DNA from: Paracamarosporium sp. OC-R06-R3
Taxonomy: Eukaryota > Ascomycota > Dothideomycetes > Pleosporales > Didymosphaeriaceae
DNA length: 64,000 bases
Direction of reading: 5' to 3'
Assembly (NCBI GenBank): GCA_019828545.1
Contig: JACVRA010000340.1
Coordinates: 28,758-92,757, forward strand
The notes beneath the pieces are model-generated. The model was given only the letters and a program-made list of their open reading frames with translations. It was not told where the DNA came from and searched no databases. The number at the start of each line of letters is the position of its first letter. Position 1 is the first letter of the stretch. Positions 55,014-64,000 of this stretch are shown in pieces. Made by a program: the position numbers and the translations under genes.

Positions 55014-55746
55014 ATGCTGTCAACGACACGATTGGATGTATCGTCTGTCCAAAAATCACCCAATAAATCTGCAATCGATACTCCCTTGCTATAACCCTTC
55101 CTTCTTACAGTTTCAGTACCAAAATGTGTTCTTAATAGGTCTAAGACGTATAGTAGCTTCGCAATACACCATGCTCTTTCGCACTTGTCTCGTCGCCTGA
55201 ACAGAAATTTGAAGGATTCTACACAGCAGCATCGCTTTCTCATTGTGCAATTAAGTTAATTTTTTTTGTTCTGTCACAATTTGAGCCCACTTGCACGCAC
55301 CTAACAAGTAGGTGGCCGTGTGAGCTATTCGCGCTTACACACGAGCTGGTGCTGATGAGTACCGATTCGGGCGATCGGCTTCGGGTCATAACGCCGAATT
55401 TTGCTAGCCTGGAAACGATCATAATTTAAATCATGCTAACCTGCATAATACTGTACTCTCGCTAAGTCTTGATTAGCTGGGGTTTGCCGTTGATCGCCAA
55501 GAAAGCTGGTTCGAGGGAGCACTCTTTAAATTTGCTATAGACCTTTGCTTCTTGCTCTAACACGCCTCTAATATGCAGAACCGCGCAATTACACCCAAGA
55601 AAAACATTGGTACAACATCGAAACAAGACAGTTATATATACACACTACGAAAGATAAACCCAAAAGCTACCGGTCACAGAATGCTCATTGGCAGCCTCAC
55701 CCCTTCACACCATCTTCTTGGGTTGAGCGAAGCGAGGGTTCGCCAC
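55014..55746. other. intergenic
   Basis: About 730 bases between convergent genes. It is A/T-rich with no open frame of note. Nothing is recognised. Confidence 0.5.
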
Positions 55747-57411
55747 CTACTCGTCCTTGGCGTGAGCGATCTTGAAACCTCCTGGCATGAGATCTGTGTA
55801 TACTCTGGCAGGGTCGTATTTCTCCCTGATAGCTCTGAGCTTCTTGACATTCTCAGATCCGTAGCTCTCGAAGACCTCTTGGCCTTTGTTGGCATCATTT
55901 AGGTAGATATAACGAGCCAGGAGATCCTTTTCCTTGAGTTGCGACTCAATGTTCGCGTTAACATCCTCGACAAATTGGGCGATTTCAGCGTCATCCTCGG
56001 CGTTGCTCCAAGACATACTCTCCTCAACCCAAAATGCGGGTTCTGGATCTACGTTTTGCGGGATCCCCTCTGACATCTTTGATAGTGTGCGTGTGACGGC
56101 GTTGTAAGCAAGACCGCAAAAGAATCCGGGAATGCGATTGGCCATGTCTTTCTCCTTCAGCAGATCGAACCAATTGTCGTGGATGATGTCCATCGCCTCA
56201 CGAGTTGCCTTTGCCGAGACAACGCGAAACCTCTGTCTGAAACCATAGCCGGGACCACCCTCCTCAAAAGCGAACTTCGTCAGACGGCTGTACTCTGCTA
56301 GTGATTGTGGCTGCATGGCGGAACTATCATTGACAGACTTGATACTGCCATCGAAAAATCTGGTCGCGGGGCCAGAGGATGGAGCAACAGAACCGTTGTA
56401 CAGGAGCGTAGCCTCGTAACTAGGCACTGTAAAGTTCGGTCCCCATCGAGCGACGGGCGTGATGGCAAACGCCGGGTCTACATCGCCATGAAGGGTGTAA
56501 TTAAGCAGGGCGTCCAGGTACAAATCCTTTGTCTCTTCAGACTCCTCATACGTTGCTTCAGCGCGAAGGGTAGTCTCGAGTGGGAACGTTTGGAGGTCGA
56601 AGCGAGTGACAAGAGCAAAAGAATTGCCGCCTCCCTGAAGTGCCCAATACAGATCGGAATATTCACAGTCTGCAGTGACAGTGCTGATGGTACCATCGGC
56701 AAGCACGACCTAAGCTCGTTAGCAAGCTGTTCCAAAAACGCTGCTGAACATCTTACTTCGTAAGCCTTGATCTTGCCATTCGAAGAAGCAAGACCGTGAG
56801 CATAGCTAAAGTATGAAATACCACCGCCGAGGAGGAGGCCGGGGACACCGACTGGAGGAAGCCTTCCTCCAACGACAGTCAAATTCGTTCCGTCCATAAA
56901 TTCGAAGACATCTCCCCATCGTGGCCCTGGACCGATGGACATTGTCTGCTTGTCTTCTGACAGTTTAAGCGTATTCAAATTGGTGCTTGAGATTTGCACG
57001 CCAGTGGAATTGATGTTAGCTGCATCGGGGATAGGCATATGGCCACCCCCACGCATAGCGAATCGCGTAGATGAATTCACCATAGTCTTGACGGCAAAGG
57101 ATAAGTCTTCGGCACTTCGAGGAGCGAAGATGCACGCTGGGCCAAGCCAAGATGAAGCATCCCATGAAACTAATTGACTGTGTGAGCCAGTACGAATTAA
57201 AAGTCATGGTGCGAATCCGCTGACCTTGATTTTCTTTCTCGTAGCCATCATCTTCAGGAAGATATGTCAAGTTCGCAAACCGGTGCTTGAGAATTGTGCA
57301 AGCATTGGAAGGGTCAGCGAAGTCTGAGATGTTCGAGGCGTAGTTGGTTCCGTAGCTCTTGATTTTAGCAGAAACCAGGGGGAGAAGGGTAAGGAGAAGG
57401 GAAGGATGCAT
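55747..57411 (-). CDS. secreted FAD-linked oxidase (BBE-like)
   Basis: Flavin-dependent oxidase of the berberine-bridge-enzyme group (FAD_binding_4 plus BBE domain); relatives oxidise sugars, alkaloids or polyketide intermediates. Exons 57411-57225, 57169-56757 and 56709-55747 give about 520 residues. A signal peptide is clear (MHPSLLLTLLPLVSAKI), so the enzyme is secreted or vesicular. The FAD part has SWLGPACIFAP, RFAMRGGGHMPIPDAANI and a VGVPGLLLGGGISYFS block. The C-terminal BBE domain ends YGSENVKKLRAIREKYDPARVY. Both introns (57224-57170, 56756-56710) are of normal size, with GCTAAC near the second acceptor. Several N-x-S/T sites fit secretion. The ATG at 57411 was chosen for its signal peptide; an upstream ATG at 57483 is in frame but less likely. 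Intact. It is divergent from the regulator at 58.4 kb. Confidence 0.88.
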
Positions 57412-58400
57412 AGCGGCCGAATGCGAAGGTTGGGAGGAATTGAATGAAACAACAAACGGCTGAAGAAAGTAGTTGTCAAGCATTACATGTCTCAACCTTT
57501 AAGTACTTCACCTTGCTACTCTACCAGCCGATAGGGGTCTTTCACTAGGGTACTAATGATTAGGTCCTGATAAGCTGCATCTCGTTTTATTTTGGAAATC
57601 GATCTACCGAAAATCAAAGCGTCTGTTTAGAGTTGATTGCAACAAGGAATAGATCGACCTATAAGGTGGACTAGAGTGGAGAGTGACAGTCTTACCTCAT
57701 CCCTTAACCTTCTTTCAGAATTGGAAACGTTCAAAGTTGTGGGAAGTTTTAGTTTTCAATCCCAGTTGTACCTGCATTCGGGACATGCAAATCTCCCGCA
57801 GCCTCCGACGGTGGCTGAATACTCGTGCGCGAAAATCCTAGTGGAGGAGCCTTTTTCAGAACTGTGCTTCCAAGTGATGTATGCGTCATTGATCACCGGT
57901 GGATCCTAGTAGGAACGTCGACTTTGGATCGCTGTCGCTTTCGTTCTCGTTCTCGCTCTCGATCCCTGTTTTGTTTCAGGATATCCTTTCTGTAGCCCTT
58001 CGTCTATCGCGGGAAAATGCTCCCACAACGCGCCTACGTCTAATCTTTCCGTTTATATAGACATATAGCCAAGATAACTTCCTTCTATGGCAGAGATCTT
58101 AATCTGGAGATGTGAAGTGTGAAAATGCCTAGCCTTTCGCTTACTAACTAGACAGGTGTTTTTTGGACATGTATCAGATCGCTGTTTTTGGTCTAGTGTC
58201 TCCCGAACAAAGGCGCCTGTCATCGGCCCGTCGCACTCGCTCTCGCACTCGTGTTTGCTCTCGTTCCAACCCAGTGCCCAGGTCTCGCGCCCAGTTCTGA
58301 ATCTTCCTTCCAGTCCCCAGTGTCGCTCTCGGTCCCGCACTCTCGCACTCTCGCACTCTCGAACCCTCACACTCTCGTACTCGGTAATACTTGGCTTGCG
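57412..58400. promoter_or_regulatory. divergent promoter of FAD oxidase and Zn2Cys6 gene
   Basis: About 990 bases between divergent starts. It contains two CTCTCG-type repeat patches (57936-57962 and 58228-58383), the second ending about 17 bases before the regulator ATG. No specific binding site can be named; a CGG-N-CCG palindrome search was not done. A shared intergenic region often means shared control by the adjacent regulator. Confidence 0.45.
58228..58383 (+). repeat. CTCTCGCAC-type degenerate repeats in the regulator leader
   Basis: On the plus strand, degenerate units such as CACTCGCTCTCGCACTCG and GCACTCTCGCACTCTCG occur repeatedly, with a gap around 58265-58330. They lie directly upstream of the Zn2Cys6 start and are probably transcribed as leader. 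Confidence 0.7.
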
Positions 58401-59537
58401 ATGCCGCGTTTAGGATCAAAGAAGTCCAGATCTGGATGCAGGCAATGCAAAGCGAGACGCGTCAAGGTAGGCCCCCAACCTCTATGCCCACCATTTTTCT
58501 AAAGATTCTAGTGTAACGAGCAGAGGCCTTGTTCCAACTGCGCCAAGTACGGCGTGGACTGCAGCTTGCTGAGTTCTGTTGCTACACCGCAGCTGTTGGA
58601 CGGCCGCGCAAGCAACACGTCATCTAGCCAATCTCCTTCACATTCCAGCCCTACTTCATCCTTAGACGCTGCCATTCCAGTGCTTCCAACGGCACCATCT
58701 CCATGCAGTTATTCGGCTAATCTGGCCGATGGCTGGATGGAAGATCTCGAACTTATGCACCACTACTCTGCTCATGCCTACCTCACCATGCCCGGGAATG
58801 ATCAAGCGAAGCAGACATGGGGCTTCTTAGTCACCCAGGAAGCTTTTCGGCACAAATACTTGATGCACTGCATCCTCGGATTCTCGGCGTCCCATCTAGC
58901 GTACATTGATCTCCAATCACGGTCAAAGCATCGCATTCAAGCGTCAAGTCACCAGTCTGCTGCCATATTAGAGATTAATTATCTGCTGCCGAACGTCACA
59001 CCGTCGAACTGTCACGCCCTCTTTGCTGCAGCAAGCCTGATCACGCTGAATGCCTTTGCGGGAAGTGCGAGCGATCCAAGTGCGAACACCACTGTCGAAG
59101 CACTCCTCGACATTTTCCAGCTCCTACGCGGCATGAACATTATTCTGAAAGACAATCAAGATCTGATCTGGAATGGACCATTTAAGTCAATTTTTCAATA
59201 TATGCCCGATCGAACCAGAGCGATTCCTCCATTGCTATCTTCATGCATGGTCCAGCTTCGAGCGTTGATGGAAAATACTCAGCTATGCTCCCCAATAGCT
59301 TATACGGCAGCAAACCATCTCTTGGAATCCCTTCAATCTGGCATTGATAGCTCTGTGCATATAGCAATGCGCGCAGTTATGTTCTGGCCTATTAAGGTCG
59401 ATCAGGAATTCATCGATGCAGTAGGAGCCAGGCGGGACGAATATGTTACTAGTGTCATGCACCAATACCTCCGTATAGTAACTCTCGCTGGGGCAGAGTT
59501 CTGGTTCATGTCAGGCTGGCGCAATATAACGTGTTGA
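58401..59537 (+). CDS. Zn2Cys6 fungal transcription factor
   Basis: Probable pathway-specific regulator. Exons 58401-58466 and 58512-59537 give about 363 residues. The binuclear zinc cluster is split by the intron and has all six cysteines at 13, 16, 23, 29, 32 and 39 (CRQCKARRVK | CNEQRPCSNC...C). A Ser/Thr-rich linker is followed by a helical region starting near DLELMHHYSAHAYLTMPG, typical of the fungal regulators of the sterol-uptake (Upc2/Ecm22) type often found in metabolite clusters. The intron (58467-58511, GTAGGC...TAG) is only 45 bases. The protein is somewhat short but the frame is complete. It lies between the divergent FAD oxidase and the convergent P450, so both are natural targets; that is inference. 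Confidence 0.86.
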
Positions 59538-59561
59538 AGACTCTGGCCTTCTACTCACTGA

Positions 59562-61305
59562 TTAATCCACCCTCAACCACTTCAGACCTAGTCTCTCTGG
59601 CTGGTACATCTCATTGAGAAGTGTCATCTGTATGTCGAGAGAGATCTTCTGAGCCCTGTGTCTGGCGTCCGCGAGCGATTCTGCGGGCTCCGGCACAGGT
59701 TCAACACCATGTTTACGGAACAGGATTGCTAGAACAGCAACAAGTTCGACCTGCGAGAAACGCTTTCCCGGACATACTCGTTCTCCGTGAGACCAAGGGA
59801 TGTATTGCCCGTCTGTAAAGGTGCGGAATCGCTCCGATTCAAGTCCTGCGTTGTCTTTCTTTTTTGCAGCATCGATGAAACGCTTCGGATCCCAGACCAT
59901 CGCAGTGTCGCCCCAGACAGTAGTGTTGGTATGGAGAGCGCAGAAGTTGACTTGCAAATTAGAGTGCGGTGGAATCGTGTACGTTTTGTTTCCTACAGTC
60001 AAAGTGCAGGCGTCTTTGGTCAGCTTTGACGATGATCCAAGGGGATGGCAAAGTCGAAGAGTTTCCATCTAGTTTCAAGGTTAGCAGACTGAAGAAGGCC
60101 CCCACAGGTGAAGATACTTACCACTACAGCTTGACATCGTTTGAGTTTCGTCCAGGTGGCGTATGACCACTTGCTGAAGTCATCATCCTTGCAATAGTGG
60201 CGGATCTCTTCTCGGATCCATTCTTGAGCGGTAGGGTTGGCGGCCAGATTTACGATTGTATGAGCAAGCGTGATGGCAGTGGTGTCATTACCTGCAAATC
60301 CGTATACAAAAGTATTGCTGATGATGTCTTGCTCGGTGATGGTCATGTCGCGGCCGTCATTCTGTTGAGCGAGCGATGCTCGCACTAGGGCCGATACCAG
60401 ATCTTTCCGTGTTGACATGTTTTGCTGTATGTTGCTTCGTTCCTCTTCGATCATGTTCAGAACATATAACCGGAAGTTTTCCACCGCTTCGCCCACTTCC
60501 TTCATTGAATTTGGCATCCAGGATGAGTTCTTGAGAGTCTCTCCACCGAAGATGGCGATAGGTATGATACCTCGAAGGATCTTTGAGAATGAATCGCGAT
60601 ATTGGTGAGAATCATCTGATACGTTGAGTGACCTAGAATGGCGGTTCTTCATTTCCTCCTGTCCTTCGAAGGGGTATGGCTTCGTAAAGAGTGCAGCCGC
60701 CAATACGTTGAGGGTGAATGTCTTGCAATCGTCTGCGACACTTCGAATTGGCTGTGGGGCGCGTTGAAACCAATACTCGAGCATCTCGTGTCCTTGCGCA
60801 AGCGAAGACTGCCACACAAGCTCATTATTCCTCTCCGTAAACGTAGCTGCAGTGACCTTGCGGTGCTTCTGCCACTCATGTCCTTCCGTGGTTGACAAAT
60901 TCTTCCCATAAACATTCAGAACGGCAAGCTGTTCGAGATTCCGGCCGAAGTCATGGGGTCTCCTGAGTATATCCCATGCTGATTTCGGATCTGCAATGTA
61001 TATCCAATTGCCCCAGGTGACACCAGTGTGAATGCATCGCCAAGCTCGGCATGGACACGATATCTTTCATTCGCATCCCAACCAAAGAGGTAGAACCGAT
61101 CGAAATGGTCTGTGGCAATTCCAAGCTTACGAGCTAATCGGACGAGGCTGCTTCCAAAGGCCATCCATAATGGATTCGTGGGTGTGACGTATCGTACGAG
61201 GATAGGTAAACCTATTGCGCGTGCTTTGTTCAAGTTCGTATTGAGTGACCAGCTAAACAAGGTCGCGGATAATGCCGCAAGGGTCATCAGGACTACTGCG
61301 AGCAT
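59562..61305 (-). pseudogene. cytochrome P450, one-base frameshift
   Basis: ER-type P450. Exons 61305-60122 and 60068-59562, intron 60121-60069 (GTAAGT, CTAAC, TAG). The N-terminal anchor is MLAVVLMTLAALSATLFSW. Conserved regions are present: STTEGHEWQKHRK (helix C), FAGNDTTAITLAH (helix I), METLRL (ExxR), WDPKRF and the heme loop WSHGERVCPGKRF. About residue 97 the frame breaks: ...FTLVSPG is followed, in another frame, by NWIYIADPKSAWD, as if one base were missing from the run of four C at 61011-61014. No intron fits. With one more base the product would have about 563 residues, normal for the family. It may be a true pseudogene or a sequencing error; an inverted-repeat element inserted five bases before the ATG adds to the suspicion. 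Confidence 0.82.
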
Positions 61306-61310
61306 GTTGC

Positions 61311-61806
61311 TTGAGGGAACCCAGGCTCCGGTTTAGGGCGAGTGGGTCTTAGGCCTAAACTACAGTGAGCGTGCTGCTTCGAGTGGGGTGTTGGGTGTAG
61401 TGAGCGAACCCAGGCTCCGGTTTGTAGCTACGCGCTGGAGTTTGTGTTGGCCCAGCGTGGGACCCTAATGAGTCGGTACCACAGCGGAGCTGCGTACTGA
61501 ATGCTGTACCGTTACTAGTCTGTGAGCATCTGCTCGTCAAAGAGTTTGATTTTGAGATTGGGCGCACAGGCTGAGTGTTGGGGTAAGAGGGGTATGACAA
61601 GGTCGTACAATGATGGAATTGGCAGGAGCGAGGCACAAGCAAGAGTTTAATAGCAGCGTCAATTCCACAGTTACAGGAAGCGCCATGCGACACAGTCAAG
61701 AGCGCCGGAATGACATTGGATCATAATAACACACATGTACTTCTGGTCAACGCTCACTACACCCAACACCCACTCGCTCTAACCTGGAGCCTAGGTTCCC
61801 TCAATA
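61311..61806. mobile_element. MITE-like element with inverted terminal repeats
   Basis: About 496 bases. The left end TTGAGGGAACCCAGGCTCC and the right end, read in reverse, TTGAGGGAACCTAGGCTCC match for about 37 bases with few differences, and a further block GTTGGGTGTAGTGAGCG is shared by the left (61388-61405) and the inverted right end (61768-61752). The left arm also contains a second partial copy of its own end (AACCCAGGCTCCGGTTT at 61407-61424). It contains no transposase frame, so it would be non-autonomous. I could not define a target-site duplication. Confidence 0.7.
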
Positions 61807-62528
61807 AACCTAACACCTACTTGATTCCACAAGGCACAAGTAAATTAAAAGAAAATTAGCGCGCCTTCGAAGCTAAAAGCCACGTGTACAACAAAACGAT
61901 TGTAAAGCACTCGAAAGCGGCTTGGTATCTCTTCTTTGCCAGTGCAGAGCGTAGTGAGACGAACAAGATTGTCATTAGGGTGGCTGATGGTTCGAGGAAC
62001 AAGAGGACAACTGTAACTGGCTGCGAGATGGGAACTGACACAGCATCACTAGCTGTTGATAGTTTCCATCAGCGTCATTCATTACATCCATCTCACCGGG
62101 TCGTGTAAGCCTAGACTATCGAATCGCCTTTAGAGCTGAAACTACCCTGAGTGACATCTGAGTGACATTTTCGGTCTCCGAGATTAGATTGCAGTATCTC
62201 CAGGTGAGTGAACAGGGCCGAAGACTCCAACAATGTGATATACATCGCTGCTTCAACGTCGCACATGGGTGGTGTCATACCTATGCTCTTGTTGGAACAT
62301 GGGGGCACTTCGTCATAGTAAACATCCTATTTTTCCTTCATTTGATAGCCGGGCTGATACAGGTGATTTCTATTTCGCTCCTAAATCCATACGAGAGTTC
62401 TCGTAGGATTTCTCTAGAAACCTTTGGATACAGGTGGGGGCAAGACACTGTACCGATCAAGAACGATCGTAAACTGGAAGATAGGGCTGTACGTGCTCTT
62501 AGTCTGGCTTCAGGCCACCTAATGAAAC
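61807..62528. other. intergenic
   Basis: About 720 bases between the inverted-repeat element and the half P450. A plus-strand frame at 62162-62554 contains a hydrophobic stretch (FVIVNILFFLHLIAGLIQV) but nothing recognisable; I give it little weight. Confidence 0.45.
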
Positions 62529-63257
62529 CTATGGAGGACCCACAGTCGCAATGATATTGCGAACAGGCTCGCAGGATCTCGGGGTCAACTCCACCACCAA
62601 AACCTCCCCAGCTTTAGGAACGGATGTGCCAATAGTTGGTATGGTATGATGCGCGACTGGCTTTGACTGCTGTTTGCCATTGATTTGCGGCGCACAAAGA
62701 TCGTATGTGTGCATGAGGGAGGCAACCGAGGAAAGGACTTGGCGAATGGCTAATGCTTTGCCCGGGCAGGAGATGCTCCCAGCACCGAAGGGACGATACG
62801 CTGGATTGTTGATTGCTTGGGCTTTGTTTGGGTTTAAGAACCGTGTCGGATCGAATGTCGAATGCTCATCTCCCCAAGCGCGAGGATTGCGATGCATGTA
62901 GCCAAAGGGCACCATCAGCACGTTGCCCAGTTCTAAAATCTTGTCCCCAAATCTTGTCGGTGTTTCAACAATCCGAACCGAGTTAGAGCTTATATGAAGA
63001 CGTAGAACCCCAGAATAAGTCGACATCAGCAGCGGCCACTTTTGGGTGATGTAGTTGGTGTCGAGGACTCCATCATGGAACGCGGATCTGGTTTCTTGCT
63101 GAATCGCTATGTAGAGCTCGTGATCGAAGAGCAAGTACGACAGAAGCCAGAATGTTGTTGCCTGCGCATTTGCAAAGGCTCTAATACAGTTTGTGCAAGG
63201 AAGCCAACGCTCTTCGGCCGGATCAATTCTTGAAGTGTCTAGCCTCACGTGAACCAT
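62529..63257 (-). pseudogene. cytochrome P450 C-terminal half, damaged
   Basis: Only the part from helix I to the end is present: 242 residues from an ATG at 63257, against about 500 for a full enzyme. FANAQATTFWLLSYLL is a helix I of the CYP7/CYP8-like type. The heme loop FGAGSISCPGKALA and the preceding RNPRAWGDEHSTFDPTRFL block are intact. The K-helix reads SGVLRL where an ExxR glutamate is expected, so the invariant Glu is replaced by Gly (GGG). A TAG lies four codons before the ATG in the same frame, and I find no upstream exon with helices A-H. It cannot form a working P450 and is best read as a relic. Confidence 0.78.
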
Positions 63258-63893
63258 CAGCTTTGTCTAAGTATCTTCTCTCGTTGGAGCCGAGGGCGAC
63301 TGCATATACTTTGTGATCATCATAACTAAGAGATAGACATAGCAATTAGCTAAAGTACTACATAAGCAGAACATGGAGTTAACAGGATCGAAGGCTCGGC
63401 ACTGTTCGCATCGTGATACAGCGCCTATCAACCCAAAGATACCAAAGACGGTCTCTTCCTGCCTATGCTCTTGTAGCCGTTTTTACGTCTAGCAGCGCCT
63501 TTTGCAAACCCTTCGAACGTCACCTCTTCTTCTATCTCACCTCTTGTCTCTCATGTGTGAGAAAGCGCTGCATAAGGCAGTATCGAATCATCGCCAAAAA
63601 GATCCTTGTTAAGGTTGAGCTTTGCAGTTGTGCTGACATCGAGTAGACACATGATGTATTCTAGGAGGTAATATTAAAGCATTCGAAAATATGTTAGATG
63701 CAGAAGAATAAATTGATGTACTGTTGTATTTGGAGCCGGAAAAATGGTTCCCATAATTTAGAGCAGCCCTAGATAGCCAGATCGGAAGACCAAGAGCTTA
63801 GGTCCACTAGCTGGCTTGGGTAGTTCATGTATAAAGATAGAGACCGATCTCTATCCTTACCTGACTGGATCTTGGGGCAGGCCTGGCTTACGA
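63258..63893. other. intergenic
   Basis: About 640 bases to the edge repeat. No gene is recognised; it may have held the lost 5' half of the P450. Confidence 0.45.
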
Positions 63894-63985
63894 GTTGGTG
63901 TTGGCCCAGCGTGGGACCCTAGTGAGTCGGTACCACAGCAGAGCTGCGCACTGAATGCTGTACCTTTACTAAGCTGTTGAGATTA
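63894..63985. repeat. second copy of part of the inverted-repeat element
   Basis: Direct repeat of 61438-61520: GTTGGCCCAGCGTGGGACCC, then TGAGTCGGTACCACAGC and CTGAATGCTGTACC, with about five differences in some 80 bases. It corresponds to interior sequence of the element at 61311-61806, and it probably continues beyond the window. Confidence 0.8.
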
Positions 63986-64000
63986 TAAGAGACAACGACT

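Overview
The window is nuclear DNA from a filamentous ascomycete (Pezizomycotina; Dothideomycetes is my guess, not proven). The evidence is the gene content: Zn2Cys6 factor, HET-NB-ARC-TPR receptor, several P450s, fungal-only families and a fungal uL4. The introns agree: 45-110 bases, GTAAGT-like donors, CTAAC/CTGAC branch sites. Genes lie on both strands with their own promoters; there are no operons. I see no rRNA, tRNA, CRISPR array or intact transposase gene.

Region 1 (1-21 kb) is mostly housekeeping. It holds a fungal Ser/Pro-rich protein with a conserved WDELDEL coiled coil (minus, from about 5.5 to 2.6 kb), a solitary microsomal P450 (6.2-8.0 kb), the splicing factor Prp45/SNW1 (8.7-10.5 kb), TFIID subunit TAF11 (minus, 11.1-12.1 kb), ribosomal protein uL4/RPL4 (minus, 13.5-15.0 kb, with a GC-AG intron) and a large dual-specificity phosphatase (17.7-21.0 kb).

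Region 2 (21-28.1 kb) is a 7 kb gene desert. Its right third carries decayed repeats that start with ATGTGC.

Region 3 (28.1-38.6 kb) is again gene-dense: a DUF1772 membrane protein, a DUF7053-like protein, an alpha/beta hydrolase, an F-box/LRR protein ending in a CaaX box, an AlkB homologue (ALKBH6-like) and a single-pass membrane protein.

Region 4 (39-64 kb) is accessory and decaying. It holds an intact HET-NB-ARC-TPR receptor, an intact fungal-family gene, an intact alpha/beta hydrolase and a group of oxidative tailoring genes: a CmcJ/AsaB-like dioxygenase, a BBE-type FAD oxidase, a Zn2Cys6 regulator and a P450. There is no polyketide, peptide or terpene backbone gene. Several neighbours are broken: two SDR pseudogenes, a bZIP-like relic, a frameshifted P450, a half P450 that has lost its ExxR glutamate, and a four-TM gene whose last exon is out of frame. 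Most premature stops can be explained by single C-to-T (or G-to-A) changes, which suggests mild RIP or neutral decay. A roughly 0.5 kb inverted-repeat element sits five bases upstream of the frameshifted P450 start, and part of it recurs at the right edge of the window.

Exon boundaries were placed by eye from splice signals and reading frame. Family calls rest on motifs I recognise, not on a search.
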